Shown piece by piece: positions 16,564 through 26,042 of a DNA stretch of 64,000 nucleotides (position 1 is the first letter of the stretch; the number at the start of each line of letters is the position of its first letter). The notes under the pieces were generated by a model. It was not told the DNA's origin. It searched no databases and saw nothing but the letters and a program-made list of their open reading frames with translations. The translations under genes were made by a program, and so were the position numbers. This DNA is from Saccharococcus thermophilus (GTDB taxonomy: Bacteria; Bacillota; Bacilli; Bacillales; Anoxybacillaceae). The DNA lies in contig NZ_JAASRS010000001.1 of NCBI RefSeq assembly GCF_011761475.1, positions 1,364,001 to 1,428,000 on the forward strand, read 5' to 3'.

Positions 16564-17331
16564 ATTTTGCCGATATCCGAGCCGAGCGGATATTTGTTTG
16601 CCGATCATCTGAATGCGTTCCTGCAATGTTTGAATGCGTTCGTCTGTCATGCGAATCGTCGGGCCGGAGATGCTGACGGCGGCGATCACGCTGCCAGAGT
16701 AATCGAAAATCGGGACAGCGATGCAGCGAATGCCATATTCATTTTCCTCTAAATCCAACGCATATCCTTTTTGTTTTACTTTCTCTAATTCTTTAAGAAA
16801 TTCATTTTTGTCCGTAATCGTAAAATCGGTATGCTTGGGCAAGCCTTTTCGATCGAGGATCTCTAATGCCACACGGGGCGGCAAATGGGCAAGAATCGCT
16901 TTTCCGACAGCGGTGCAATGCATTGGCGCCCGTTTTCCTACTTTGGAATGCATGCGCAACGTCTCTGTTCCCTCTAACTTTTCGATATAAATGACCTCGC
17001 CTTGGTCATACACGACAAGATGAATGACTTCATTCGTTTCTTTTTCCAACTCCCGTAAATACGGTTTTGCTTCTTTCCGTAAGTCAATCGATTCAAGCAA
17101 TTTGGAACTCATTTCTAAAAATTTATAACCAAGTTTATACCGCTCGGTCTCTTTATCTTGCTCGATATAGCCATACTGAACAAGAGTTGATAAAATACGA
17201 TAGACGGAACTTTTATTAATATCCATTTGATTTGCGATTTCGGTGACGCCTAGCCCATCTTTTTTTGAACTGACGATATCAATAATATGCAATGCCCGAC
17301 TTACAGATTTTACTATATTTTCTTTTTCCAT
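16546..17331 (-). CDS. IclR-family transcription regulator, probable glycolate/glyoxylate regulator
   Basis: A 261-residue repressor-type protein: N-terminal winged helix-turn-helix (LGVTEIANQMDINKSSVYRI, about 23-45) and C-terminal effector domain (about 80-250) with the conserved HCTAVGKAILAHLP and GIRCIAVPIFDYSG. Start is ATG 17331 after GAGGTG with a 6-base gap; the longer frame upstream lacks a ribosome site. It lies at the end of the glycolate cluster on the same strand. E. coli IclR itself senses glyoxylate. A TGTTTC/GAAACA operator before malate synthase and glcE is a plausible target (inference). Confidence 0.88.
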   Translation of the reverse strand: MEKENIVKSVSRALHIIDIVSSKKDGLGVTEIANQMDINKSSVYRILSTLVQYGYIEQDKETERYKLGYKFLEMSSKLLESIDLRKEAKPYLRELEKETNEVIHLVVYDQGEVIYIEKLEGTETLRMHSKVGKRAPMHCTAVGKAILAHLPPRVALEILDRKGLPKHTDFTITDKNEFLKELEKVKQKGYALDLEENEYGIRCIAVPIFDYSGSVIAAVSISGPTIRMTDERIQTLQERIQMIGKQISARLGYRQNKPVQS

Positions 17332-17644
17332 TGTGTTCACCTCGACTATTCCTTCGTCCACCGCCATTATACACCAATTGCCGGGCATTTCACATATAGT
17401 GGTACGATTTGCGTCATAACATGTTTTCTCCCGTTTTCGGGCCGTTACAAACGTGTTTCGAAGCGTGATCATTCTGCAATTTCGCATTCATCACAGCGTC
17501 GGCGCCAACCAATTCGGCGCCGACTTAGCTTCCTGTTAAAATAACCTCTTACGGTTTCAATGTAGAAATCATTTTGCTAATTAGAGTAATCATCTATTCT
17601 GTCTTTTCAACTTCGTTTAAGCAAATTTCATTGTACTACTTCTC
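17332..17644. other. Intergenic region with a perfect GC-rich hairpin
   Basis: 313 bases between iclR and malic enzyme. It holds the iclR promoter area and a hairpin with perfect 9-base arms GTCGGCGCC / GGCGCCGAC at 17498-17524. There is no T-run on either strand, so it is not a standard terminator. No gene is seen. Confidence 0.6.
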
Positions 17645-18856
17645 TCATATGGCGCTTTCCTGTTCTTTTTCCACATCTCCGCTTCTGGCGACTCCCGTTC
17701 TTATAGCCGCGCGTGCCACTGCGTCTGCTACTGCTTCCACCACACGCTTATCAAACGGGTTTGGAATCACATAATCACTCGTTAATTCTTTCGGTCCGAT
17801 TAAATCAGCAATGGCGCTAACCGCCGCTAATTTCATCTCCTCATTAATTTCAGAAGCGCGTACTTGCAACGCCCCTTTAAAAATTCCCGGAAAGGCGAGG
17901 ACATTATTTACTTGATTTGGCAGATCGGATCTTCCCGTTGCGACGACCGTGGCTCCCGCAGCTTTGGCATCGTCCGGCATAATTTCCGGAACCGGGTTAG
18001 CGAGAGCAAATACAATAGCATTGTCGTTCATCGAGCGAACCATTTCCGGCGTTAACGCTCCGGCGACCGAAACACCAATAAATATATCGGCACCTTTAAT
18101 GACATCTTTTAACGTTCCTTGGGCGCGTCCGCGATTCGTTTGCTTCGCGAGCGCTTCTTTCATTGCATTCATTCCGTATGGACGATTTTCATAAATCGCC
18201 CCTTTGGAATCGCATAAAATGATATCCCCCACTCCCATAGAAAGAAGCAGTCTCGCAATCGCGATACCAGCGGCGCCGGCTCCGTTAATGACCACCTTGC
18301 ACTCGCTTAGGCTCTTTTGTACGACCTTTAGCGCATTTGTTAACCCAGCGGCTGTCACAATCGCTGTTCCATGCTGGTCATCATGAAATACAGGTATCGA
18401 CAATTCTTGCTTTAAGCGTTCCTCGATCAAAAAGCAATTTGGCGCCGCAATGTCTTCCAAATTAACACCGCCAAATGTCGGTTCAAGCAATTTTATCGTC
18501 TGAACAATTTGTTCCGGATCATTCGTATTAATGCAAAGCGGCACAGCGTCAATGCCGGCAAACGCTTTAAATAAAGCGGCTTTTCCCTCCATTACAGGCA
18601 TGGCAGCGCTTGCTCCAATATTCCCTAGTCCTAATACCGAAGATCCATCGGAAACAACCGCCACAAAGTTGCCTTTCATCGTATACTCATAAATCAAATC
18701 AGGATTTGCATGAATCACCTTACATGGTTCCGCCACTCCCGGCGAATAAATTACACTTAAATCATCTTTATTTTCCACGCGAACTTTGACATCTACACGC
18801 AACTTTCCTTTTGCTTGCTGATGAACAAACAGCGATTTTTCCCGAAGGTTCCGCAT
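17645..18856 (-). CDS. NAD(P)-dependent malic enzyme, short form
   Basis: A 403-residue malate dehydrogenase (decarboxylating): malate to pyruvate plus CO2. It has the short MaeB/YtsJ-like layout with SPGVAEPCK and YTMKGNFVAVVSDGS at the N-terminus, the metal/active-site segment FHDDQHGTA, and the dinucleotide fold VVINGAGAAGIAIARLL. Start is ATG 18856; a GTG two codons upstream is possible. It completes the glycolate-to-pyruvate route with malate synthase G upstream, but a strong terminator between them and the lack of the shared operator suggest separate control. Confidence 0.93.
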   Translation of the reverse strand: MRNLREKSLFVHQQAKGKLRVDVKVRVENKDDLSVIYSPGVAEPCKVIHANPDLIYEYTMKGNFVAVVSDGSSVLGLGNIGASAAMPVMEGKAALFKAFAGIDAVPLCINTNDPEQIVQTIKLLEPTFGGVNLEDIAAPNCFLIEERLKQELSIPVFHDDQHGTAIVTAAGLTNALKVVQKSLSECKVVINGAGAAGIAIARLLLSMGVGDIILCDSKGAIYENRPYGMNAMKEALAKQTNRGRAQGTLKDVIKGADIFIGVSVAGALTPEMVRSMNDNAIVFALANPVPEIMPDDAKAAGATVVATGRSDLPNQVNNVLAFPGIFKGALQVRASEINEEMKLAAVSAIADLIGPKELTSDYVIPNPFDKRVVEAVADAVARAAIRTGVARSGDVEKEQESAI

Positions 18857-19005
18857 TTTCACTACCTAGCTACTAACTTTTTCAGTCTATTGCTGCCGCC
18901 TTAATGCCGCTTTTGGTGCTGTAATACGTGTAGTAACTAGGATTTGCACCTCCTTTTTTATTATTTTGAATATTAAGAAAAATAATAACACCATTTTTAT
19001 TAATA

Positions 19006-19036
19006 AACAAGGGCATTATTGAAATATGCCCTTGTT
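19006..19036 (-). terminator. Terminator of malate synthase
   Basis: Perfect 11-base arms AACAAGGGCAT / ATGCCCTTGTT with a 9-base loop, then a T-rich stretch on the minus strand. Confidence 0.9.
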
Positions 19037-19046
19037 CCAAAATATT

Positions 19047-21230
19047 TTATTGTTTAACAGCCGCAAATTTCGCTTTCGCTTCTAGACGACGGCGATGCAA
19101 AATCGGCTCGGTGTAGCCGTTTGGTTGCTCATAACCTTTAAAGATTAAATCACACGCCGCTTGGAAGGCGACGGAATTATCATAATCCGGAGCCATCGGA
19201 CGATAGTTCGGGTCGCCGGCATTTTGCTCGTCAACGACTTTCGCCATCCGTTTTAACGTTTCTAACACTTGCTCTTTCGTGCAAATGCCATGATGGAGCC
19301 AGTTGGCGATATGCTGGCTGGATATCCGCAGAGTTGCTCGGTCTTCCATTAGCCCGATATTATTAATATCCGGAACTTTCGAGCAACCGATACCTTGATC
19401 GATCCAGCGCACCACATAGCCGAGTATGCCTTGGCAGTTGTTATCCAGCTCTTCTTGAATTTCTTCCGGCGTCCATTGCGGATTTTTAGCGACTGGAATC
19501 TGTAAAATTTCATCACGGTAATCTTTGCGGTCTTTCCGCAATTCATTTTGCACTTCCGCCACATTCACTTGATGGTAATGGAGCGCGTGCAGCGTCGCTG
19601 CCGTCGGCGAAGGCACCCATGCCGTATTGGCTCCGGCTTTCAGCTGTCCGCCTTTTTGTTTGAGCATTTCCGCCATCAAATCCGGCATCGCCCACATTCC
19701 TTTTCCGATTTGGGCGCGGCCTTGGAACCCAGCCGCTAAACCGATCGCAACATTAGATTTTTCATAGGCTTGCAGCCATGTCGACGATTTCATCTCGTTT
19801 TTGCGAATCATCGGTCCGGCTTCCATCGACGTATGGATTTCATCGCCAGTCCGGTCTAAAAAGCCTGTATTAATAAAGACGATGCGATCACGCACTTGGT
19901 AAATGCAGTTTTTCAAATTCAATGTCGTGCGGCGTTCTTCATCCATAACCCCGATTTTAATCGTGTTGCGTTTTAAGCCGAGCATGTCTTCAACGCGGTC
20001 AAACAGTTCATTCGCGAACGCCACTTCTTCGGAACCGTGCATTTTCGGTTTCACGATATAAATCGAGCCCTTGCGCGAATTTAAGTAACGGGTGTTGCCG
20101 ATGAGCGAATGTTTCATAATTAAGCTTGTCACGACCGCATCGATGATGCCTTCGTATACTTCTTCACCGTTGGCATCTAAAATCGCGTTGTTTGTCATTA
20201 AATGTCCGACGTTGCGAACAAACATAAGCGAACGGCCAGGTAGCGTGAGCTCTTTGCCATCTGGTGTTCGATAAACGCGGTCCGGATTTAGCGCCCGCGT
20301 CATTGTTTTTCCATTTTTGACGAATGTAGACGTCAAATCACCTTTGACAAGCCCAAGCAAGTTGCGGTATACGAGCACTTTATCTTCTGCATCCACAGCC
20401 GCTACCGAGTCTTCGCAGTCCATAATGGTTGTGACGGCTGCTTCTAAATAAATGTCTTTTACTCCCGCTTTATCCGTTTTCCCGACCGAATGGTTGCGGT
20501 CAATTTGAATTTCGATGTGAAGGCCGTTATTTTTTAACAAAATAGTGGATGGATTTTCAGGATTTCCTTGGAAGCCGACAAATTTTTCTTCCTCTTTTAG
20601 CGTCGTGGTGTTTCCGCCTTCGACAGTAACCGCTAATTTTCCGTCCACTACTTTATATTGTATCGCATCTTTATGGGAATATTCTTTTAATGGCACGGCT
20701 TGATCCAAAAACTCGCGTCCATAAGCGATCACTTTGGCGCCGCGCACCGGATTGTAGGAATCGCCGCGTTCAGCGCCGTCTTCTTCGCTAATCGCGTCCG
20801 TTCCGTACAGCGCGTCATAAAGGCTTCCCCAGCGGGCGTTGGCTGCGTTTAGCGCATAGCGGGCGTTCGTCACTGGAACGACGAGCTGCGGTCCTGCTTG
20901 AACGGCAATTTCTTCGTCTACTCCTTCTGTTGTAATCTCAAAATCTTCCACCTCTGGCTCTAAATAGCCGATTTCAGTTAAAAACGCTTTATATTGTTCC
21001 ATATCGAAGCTGTCGCGATGTTCTTTATGCCATTCGTTTAGCTTTGCTTGAAGTTCATCACGGCGGGCAAGCAGCGCTTTGTTTCTTGGCGTTAAATCGG
21101 CAATCAGCGTTTCAAAGTCTTTCCAAAATTTTTCACCATCGACACCGCTTCCCGGAAGCACTTCCTCGTTAATAAAATCGTAAAGCAATTTCGCGACTTG
21201 GATATTTCCTACTTTTACGTATTGTTCCAT
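19047..21230 (-). CDS. glcB: Malate synthase G
   Basis: A 727-residue cytosolic enzyme condensing glyoxylate with acetyl-CoA to malate; E. coli GlcB has 723. Family marks include [76 protein letters not shown] and [19 protein letters not shown]. Start is ATG 21230 after GAGGGGAG, 6 bases away. It is the last gene of the glycolate block but has its own promoter and operator, 110 bases after glcD. It is the G isoform, so it does not imply a glyoxylate shunt: no isocitrate lyase is in the window. Confidence 0.96.
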   Translation of the reverse strand: MEQYVKVGNIQVAKLLYDFINEEVLPGSGVDGEKFWKDFETLIADLTPRNKALLARRDELQAKLNEWHKEHRDSFDMEQYKAFLTEIGYLEPEVEDFEITTEGVDEEIAVQAGPQLVVPVTNARYALNAANARWGSLYDALYGTDAISEEDGAERGDSYNPVRGAKVIAYGREFLDQAVPLKEYSHKDAIQYKVVDGKLAVTVEGGNTTTLKEEEKFVGFQGNPENPSTILLKNNGLHIEIQIDRNHSVGKTDKAGVKDIYLEAAVTTIMDCEDSVAAVDAEDKVLVYRNLLGLVKGDLTSTFVKNGKTMTRALNPDRVYRTPDGKELTLPGRSLMFVRNVGHLMTNNAILDANGEEVYEGIIDAVVTSLIMKHSLIGNTRYLNSRKGSIYIVKPKMHGSEEVAFANELFDRVEDMLGLKRNTIKIGVMDEERRTTLNLKNCIYQVRDRIVFINTGFLDRTGDEIHTSMEAGPMIRKNEMKSSTWLQAYEKSNVAIGLAAGFQGRAQIGKGMWAMPDLMAEMLKQKGGQLKAGANTAWVPSPTAATLHALHYHQVNVAEVQNELRKDRKDYRDEILQIPVAKNPQWTPEEIQEELDNNCQGILGYVVRWIDQGIGCSKVPDINNIGLMEDRATLRISSQHIANWLHHGICTKEQVLETLKRMAKVVDEQNAGDPNYRPMAPDYDNSVAFQAACDLIFKGYEQPNGYTEPILHRRRLEAKAKFAAVKQ

Positions 21231-21251
21231 ATTTTTCTCCCCTCTTCCTTT

Positions 21252-21278
21252 ATGTTTCTTATTACGAAACATTGTTTC
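21252..21278 (-). promoter_or_regulatory. Three-half-site operator before malate synthase
   Basis: Plus strand TGTTTC (21253-21258), 7 bases, GAAACA (21266-21271), 1 base, TGTTTC (21273-21278). The first two arms extend to ATGTTTC/GAAACAT. The same arrangement with the same spacing is before glcE (27388-27413). It lies just downstream of the promoter, a repressing position. The likely ligand is the IclR protein (inference). Confidence 0.7.
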
Positions 21279-21294
21279 TAAATTATTTAAAAGA

Positions 21295-21323
21295 ATGATA
21301 GCATGAAGTGAAATAACTTTCAA
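21295..21323 (-). promoter_or_regulatory. Sigma-A promoter of malate synthase
   Basis: Minus strand TTGAAA (21318-21323), 17 bases, TATCAT (21295-21300). Confidence 0.75.
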
Positions 21324-21340
21324 TCATTTTCACAAAATTT

Positions 21341-22792
21341 TCACTTTAGTGAAGAAGCAACTTGTTTCATCTCGACACATCGCCCAGGCGTTGGGAACAG
21401 CTTTCCAGCGTTCAGCAAATTTTTCGGGTTAAACACGTCGCGAATGTCGGTTTGCGCAGCAATTTCTTCGTCGCTGAAAATGAAGCGCATTTCTTCTTTT
21501 TTCTCGATACCGACCCCGTGTTCCCCGGTAATCGAACCGCCGACAGCGGCACACACCTGCAAACACTCGCTTCCTGCCGCAAGCGCTCTTTCTGTTTCTC
21601 CCGGCTCGCTCGAGTCAAACAGCACAAGCGGGTGGAGATTTCCATCGCCCGCATGAAAGAGGTTAGCGATGCGCAATCCATACTTTTTGCTAATGGCCCG
21701 GATGTTTTTTAGCACTTCCGGCAATTTGCTGCGCGGAATAACCCCGTCTTGCACTAAGTAATCCGGAGAAATGGCTCCCATCGCGCCAAATCCGGTTTTG
21801 CGGTTGGCCCACCAACGCGCCCGTTCTTCCTCCGATTGGGCCGCTTTCACTTCGCGCACGTTGCGCTGTTGGCAAATGCGCAAAATTTCATTAATTTGTT
21901 CGGAAATACCGGCAGAAATCCCGTCCACTTCAATTAATAAAAGCGCTTCAATATCTTTCGGATGTCCGACCGGAAAAGCGGCTGCTTCCACTCCTTCGAT
22001 CGCTGTTTGATCCATCATCTCGAGCGCCGCCGGAACCATCCCTGCGGAAATAATATCGGAAACCGCCTGGCTCGCGTCTTCGACACGATCAAAATAAGCG
22101 AGCACCGTCTGCTTCGCTTCCGGATTTTTTAAAATCCGGACCGTAATTTTCGTCACGATCCCTAACGTTCCTTCTGAACCGGTCAACAATCCTAATAAAT
22201 CATATCCCGGCGGATCCGGAATGCCGTTTTCGCCGATTTCAATAATTTCCCCGTTCGGCAGCACAACTTCAAGTCCTAAAATATGGTTCGTGGTGACGCC
22301 GTATTTTAAACAGTGCGCTCCTCCCGCATTTTCGGCGACATTTCCGCCAATCGTGCAGCAATACTGGCTCGATGGATCCGGAGCATAATAATACCCTCGG
22401 TCGGCGATCGAATTCGTTAGCTTTAAGTTCACAAATCCCGGCTCCACAACCGCGCGGCGGTTTTCCAAATCAACGTGAAGCAGCCGCTTCATCCGCGTCA
22501 AACTAATCACGACTTCCCCGTTTAGCGGAATCGCGCCGCCGCTTAATCCGGTTCCGGCCCCGCGGGCAAGGAACGGCAAATCGTGGTCATGGCAATACTT
22601 AACGATCGCCGCGACTTCCTCCGTATTTTTTGGAAATACGACCGCTTTCGGCAGATGGCGGTGAACCGTAAAGCCGTCACAGTCATAAGCAATTAAATCT
22701 TCCTTTTTATATAAAATCGACTTTTCGCCGCCAACAATGCGCGCTAATGCCTGAATATGCGGGTCTTTCGTTTGTATTGCCGTTTTTCTCAT
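21341..22792 (-). CDS. glcD: Glycolate oxidase FAD-binding subunit GlcD
   Basis: A 483-residue FAD-linked oxidase of the GlcD/VAO type. The FAD-binding segment is PFLARGAGTGLSGGAIPLN with PDPSSQYCCTIGGNVAENAG; the C-terminal catalytic part has LFHAGDGNLHPL and GGSITGEHGVGIEKK. GlcD, GlcE and GlcF form the membrane-associated complex oxidising glycolate to glyoxylate, passing electrons to quinone. ATG 22792 overlaps the glcF stop by 4 bases (ATGA), with AAGGGAAGTG before it, so translation is coupled. It is intact, but its partner glcF is broken upstream in the same transcript. Confidence 0.95.
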   Translation of the reverse strand: MRKTAIQTKDPHIQALARIVGGEKSILYKKEDLIAYDCDGFTVHRHLPKAVVFPKNTEEVAAIVKYCHDHDLPFLARGAGTGLSGGAIPLNGEVVISLTRMKRLLHVDLENRRAVVEPGFVNLKLTNSIADRGYYYAPDPSSQYCCTIGGNVAENAGGAHCLKYGVTTNHILGLEVVLPNGEIIEIGENGIPDPPGYDLLGLLTGSEGTLGIVTKITVRILKNPEAKQTVLAYFDRVEDASQAVSDIISAGMVPAALEMMDQTAIEGVEAAAFPVGHPKDIEALLLIEVDGISAGISEQINEILRICQQRNVREVKAAQSEEERARWWANRKTGFGAMGAISPDYLVQDGVIPRSKLPEVLKNIRAISKKYGLRIANLFHAGDGNLHPLVLFDSSEPGETERALAAGSECLQVCAAVGGSITGEHGVGIEKKEEMRFIFSDEEIAAQTDIRDVFNPKNLLNAGKLFPTPGRCVEMKQVASSLK

Positions 22793-23551
22793 ACGCGCAC
22801 TTCCTTCCCTTCTTCTTTTTGGTACGCCCAGTCTAATATTTGCACGGTATGAACGACTTTTTGGTTCCGTCCGTATTTCATCACGCCCATTGCCATCTGC
22901 AGCATGCAGCCTGGATTGCCCATCGAAATCAGTTCTACATCTTGCGGAACATGTTCCATTTTGCTTTCCAATACCGCGCTTGCCATCTCCGGATGGGTAA
23001 GGTTGTAAATTCCCGCACTGCCGCAGCAGCGGTCCGCGTTTGGCATCGAAACCATTTCCACTCCTGGAATGCTCGACAAAATCGCTCTCGGTTCTTGACG
23101 AATCCCTTGGCCGTGCGCTAAATGGCAGGCGTCATGGTACGTAATGCGCATGTTTAACTCGGTCTTCGGCTTTTCGTATCCGGTGTCATGCAAATATTTC
23201 GAAATATCTTCGACTTTTTGCGCAAATTGTTCTGCTTTTTCGCGCCACTCTGGGTCGTCGCGGAACAGTTCCGGATATTCCTTTAACATGCAGCCGCATC
23301 CGGCCGCATTGACGATGACGCGGTCGACATGCCAAAACGCCTCGATATTTTGCTTCGCCAGCCTGCGGCCTGTTTCGCGGTCACCGGCATGAACATGAAG
23401 CGCTCCGCAGCACGTTTGGTTTTGCGGAATAACGACATCGTTTCCGTTACGGGTCAACACACGGATTGTCGCTTCATTGATATCGCTGAACATGACATCC
23501 ATCACACAGCCGGTTAATAGCGCGACCGTGTGCTTTGTTTCGCCTTTTGCT
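22789..23551 (-). pseudogene. glcF: glcF, 3-prime part, cut off by an IS1634-type element
   Basis: C-terminal part of the iron-sulfur subunit of glycolate oxidase. It carries both CCG domains: TCCGALHVHAGD and DRCCGSAGIYNLTHPEMA, plus NAAGCGCMLKEYPE. The reading frame runs on upstream through LLTGCVMDVM to the IS border. If the 7-base target copy is counted once, this part joins exactly in frame with 25446-26041 to give 452 residues, the expected GlcF length. As it stands the protein is split; a free start inside this part (for example at MMDV) would lack the ferredoxin domain. Confidence 0.92.
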
Positions 23552-23558
23552 TTAATAA

Positions 23559-25445
23559 CTCACATTTCGCACCCTCTCGACGAAAATCGGGAGGATTTTT
23601 TCGTTCCGATGTCGAATGAATCCTTGACACACAAGGAACGTAAAGGAGTTTTTCACTTATGAACGTTCAAGTCAAAAAGGTCTATCGCAATTCTTATTTG
23701 AATATAATAAGTGCCCTATTCAAGAAACTGGGTCTGCCTCAATTGATTGACCATCTCGTGCCCGTCGATCCGCAGTGCCAAACGCGAGTCAGCGATGCCG
23801 TTCAGGCCATCCTCTACAATGTGTTTGACGGCCGGCAAGCCCTTGTTCACTTGGAACATTGGGCTCAGGAGGTCGATTGTGAGAAACTCATCCGTCCCGA
23901 TCTCCATCCTTCCTGGTTGAACGACGATGCGTTGGCCCGTCATCTCGATCGCCTGTATGAGGCTGGCATTCACAACGTCATCAGCACTTGCTTGATTCAT
24001 ATTTATCGAAAAGAAGGCCTTTCCCTCCGAGCCTTCCACGCCGATACGACGGACAAGACCGTTTACGGCGCGTATGAATCGGCCTCGTTAGAGGCCTTAC
24101 AAATCACACATGGCTACAACCGCCATCATCGTTGGCAAAAACAGATCGGTTTCGGACTGGTCGGCAACGAGGACGGCATCCCGTTTTACGGCGATGTGCA
24201 CGATGGCAACCTGCCCGATAAAACATGGAATCCCGAGGTGCTGTCTCGTGTCCATGAACAGCTGAAGCAGGCCAAAATCGAAGACGAATGGATTTACGTG
24301 GCCGATTCCGCCGCGATGACGAAAGAGACCCTGGCGCAAACCAAAGCGGCCAACGCCTTTTTGATCACCAGAGGCCCTTCGTCGCTCCGGATCGTGAAAA
24401 CCGCGCTGGCCGAAGCGGATGCTGAGGACACGACGTGGAGCGATCCCTTTACGTTGGCGGAGAGAAACGGCGCCACGTACCGGGTATGGGAAACGGCCTC
24501 GACGTATGAAGGCCACCCCGTTCGGCTGATCGTTGTTGAATCGAGCGCGCTCGACCAGCGAAAAGGAAAGACGCTTGAAAAAGAACGAACCAAAGAAGCG
24601 GAGCTTCTTCGCGAGGAACAAGCCCGTTGGGAGCGTCACCCCTTCTCCTGCCGGGAAGATGCCGAACAAGCCTTGGCGTCCCTCAAGGCGTCCCTTCGCC
24701 CCCGGTTTCATCGGGTTGAGGCCGCGGTCGAAGAGATCGTACGCCTGAAAAAACGGCGCGGACGGCCGAAAAAAGGGGCGGAACCCGAGGTGGAGACGCT
24801 GTATTTCTTGCACCTTGACGTCGAATTCGACCAAGACGCGTGGGAACAGGCGAGACGGAAAGCGTCCCGGTTTGTCCTTGTCACGACCGTTCCGAAGGAA
24901 TGGAAGGGCCAACCCATGGATGCCCAAGAGATCTTGAAGCTGTATAAAGGGCAGATCTCGGTGGAAATGAACTTCGCTTTTTTGAAAGATCCGTTTTTCA
25001 CGGATGAGATTTACGTCAAAAAACCAGAACGGGTCGCAGTATTAGGCTATTTGTTTCTGTTGGCCTTGGCTATTTACCGCGTTTTTCAGCGCCGAGTGCG
25101 TCAGTTTATTACTCCAGAACACCCGTTGAAGGGTCCTGGAGGCCGCAAGCTGACCCGGCCGACGGGACAGGCGATTTTTCAGCTGTTTCAATATGTGAAC
25201 GTCGTCCTGTTCAAGCTGCCGGATGGGCGCATCCAACGCTCACTGGATCGCTCCCTTACCCCTGATCAGCGAAGGATTCTGCAGGGATTGGGCATGGATG
25301 AGAGCATCTACGTGTAACGTGATACGGAACGACCAGCGATGGTAAAAAAAGGATTGCCATCGCTCGTTGTGTTGGTCAAAAAGTTATTCTGAAAAACTAA
25401 ATAAAAAATCCTTTGTTTTGACCTTGTTAGGGTGCGAAATGTGAG
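23559..25445 (+). mobile_element. IS1634-type insertion sequence (1887 bp) inside glcF
   Basis: Perfect 17-base terminal inverted repeats CTCACATTTCGCACCCT (23559-23575 and its inverse 25429-25445). The target duplication TTAATAA lies at 23552-23558 and 25446-25452. It is oriented opposite to glcF. An intact transposase gene is inside, so it may still move; exact excision would repair glcF. Confidence 0.93.
23659..25317 (+). CDS. IS1634-family transposase
   Basis: A 552-residue DDE transposase. The N-terminal region (KKLGLPQLIDHLVPVDPQCQ) is of the DUF4277 type; catalytic core residues lie in FHADTTDKTVYG (first Asp), IYVADSAAMTKE (second Asp) and the late block YKGQISVEMNFAFLKDPFF (Glu). 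A basic KKRRGRPKKG stretch lies before the third block. Start is ATG 23659, AAGGAG 10 bases upstream. Length is normal for the family. It is a different subgroup from the remnant at 5343. Confidence 0.9.
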   Translation: MNVQVKKVYRNSYLNIISALFKKLGLPQLIDHLVPVDPQCQTRVSDAVQAILYNVFDGRQALVHLEHWAQEVDCEKLIRPDLHPSWLNDDALARHLDRLYEAGIHNVISTCLIHIYRKEGLSLRAFHADTTDKTVYGAYESASLEALQITHGYNRHHRWQKQIGFGLVGNEDGIPFYGDVHDGNLPDKTWNPEVLSRVHEQLKQAKIEDEWIYVADSAAMTKETLAQTKAANAFLITRGPSSLRIVKTALAEADAEDTTWSDPFTLAERNGATYRVWETASTYEGHPVRLIVVESSALDQRKGKTLEKERTKEAELLREEQARWERHPFSCREDAEQALASLKASLRPRFHRVEAAVEEIVRLKKRRGRPKKGAEPEVETLYFLHLDVEFDQDAWEQARRKASRFVLVTTVPKEWKGQPMDAQEILKLYKGQISVEMNFAFLKDPFFTDEIYVKKPERVAVLGYLFLLALAIYRVFQRRVRQFITPEHPLKGPGGRKLTRPTGQAIFQLFQYVNVVLFKLPDGRIQRSLDRSLTPDQRRILQGLGMDESIYV

Positions 25446-26041
25446 TTAATAACGTTCGTATGCTTGTATTTTTTCCGCACCGGCACGCCCACTTCCGGCA
25501 AAATGGCTTCCATATCCGCCAAATGTTTTGGCATCATACGGAGCAATTTTGTTTTGCGGGCAAGCGTCTGCAATCCGCTTTTTTGATACAGTTTTAACAG
25601 GCTGCCGAGCAAGTGGAGACGGGATGGATGCGGAAACACCCCTTTGAGGAAGAAATCGCTGACCAACGCTTTCCGTCCAGTTAACGGAATCGCTTGCCGG
25701 ATTTGTCCGCGCACTTGTTCAATCAGTCCGCCGACATCGACATCCGCAGGGCACGCCGTCGTGCAGGCGCGGCAGTCAAGGCACGTAAAAATGGGATCGA
25801 TTAAATCTCCTGTAATCTCCAGCTTCCCTTCCCCAACCGATTTCATCAAATGCACGCGTCCGCGCGGCGAATGTTGTTCCTGACCGGTTTGTTCGTATGT
25901 CGGGCACGATTCCAAACACATGCCGCAATGCACGCAGTCCGCCCATTTGCTTGGATCCGGCGGATCGCTAAAACGATAGTTTCCAAGGCTAACGGTCGTA
26001 CAGGACGGTCCGCTTTTCATCTCGCTTTCTTTTAAACTCAT
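25446..26041 (-). pseudogene. glcF: glcF, 5-prime part
   Basis: N-terminal 199 residues of glycolate oxidase iron-sulfur subunit. Two 4Fe-4S motifs are intact: [14 protein letters not shown] and [16 protein letters not shown]. The frame runs through [11 protein letters not shown] and then into the IS end (NSHFAP, stop). Start ATG 26041 follows a GGGGGG site and lies 1 base after the glcE stop. Without the CCG domains it should not form a working complex. Confidence 0.92.
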
Positions 26042-26042
26042 C

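Noticed and set aside
17498-17524. Perfect 9-base hairpin as terminator of malic enzyme
   Set aside because: No T-run on either strand; kept only as an unexplained hairpin.
18887-18949. Short leader-peptide-like frame behind AAGGAGGTG upstream of malic enzyme
   Set aside because: The only possible start (GTG) is part of the ribosome site itself, so initiation is unlikely.
24097-24927. Open frame of 276 codons opposite the IS1634-type transposase
   Set aside because: Shadow frame of a GC-rich coding region; no ribosome site and a basic, Phe/Arg-rich nonsense product.
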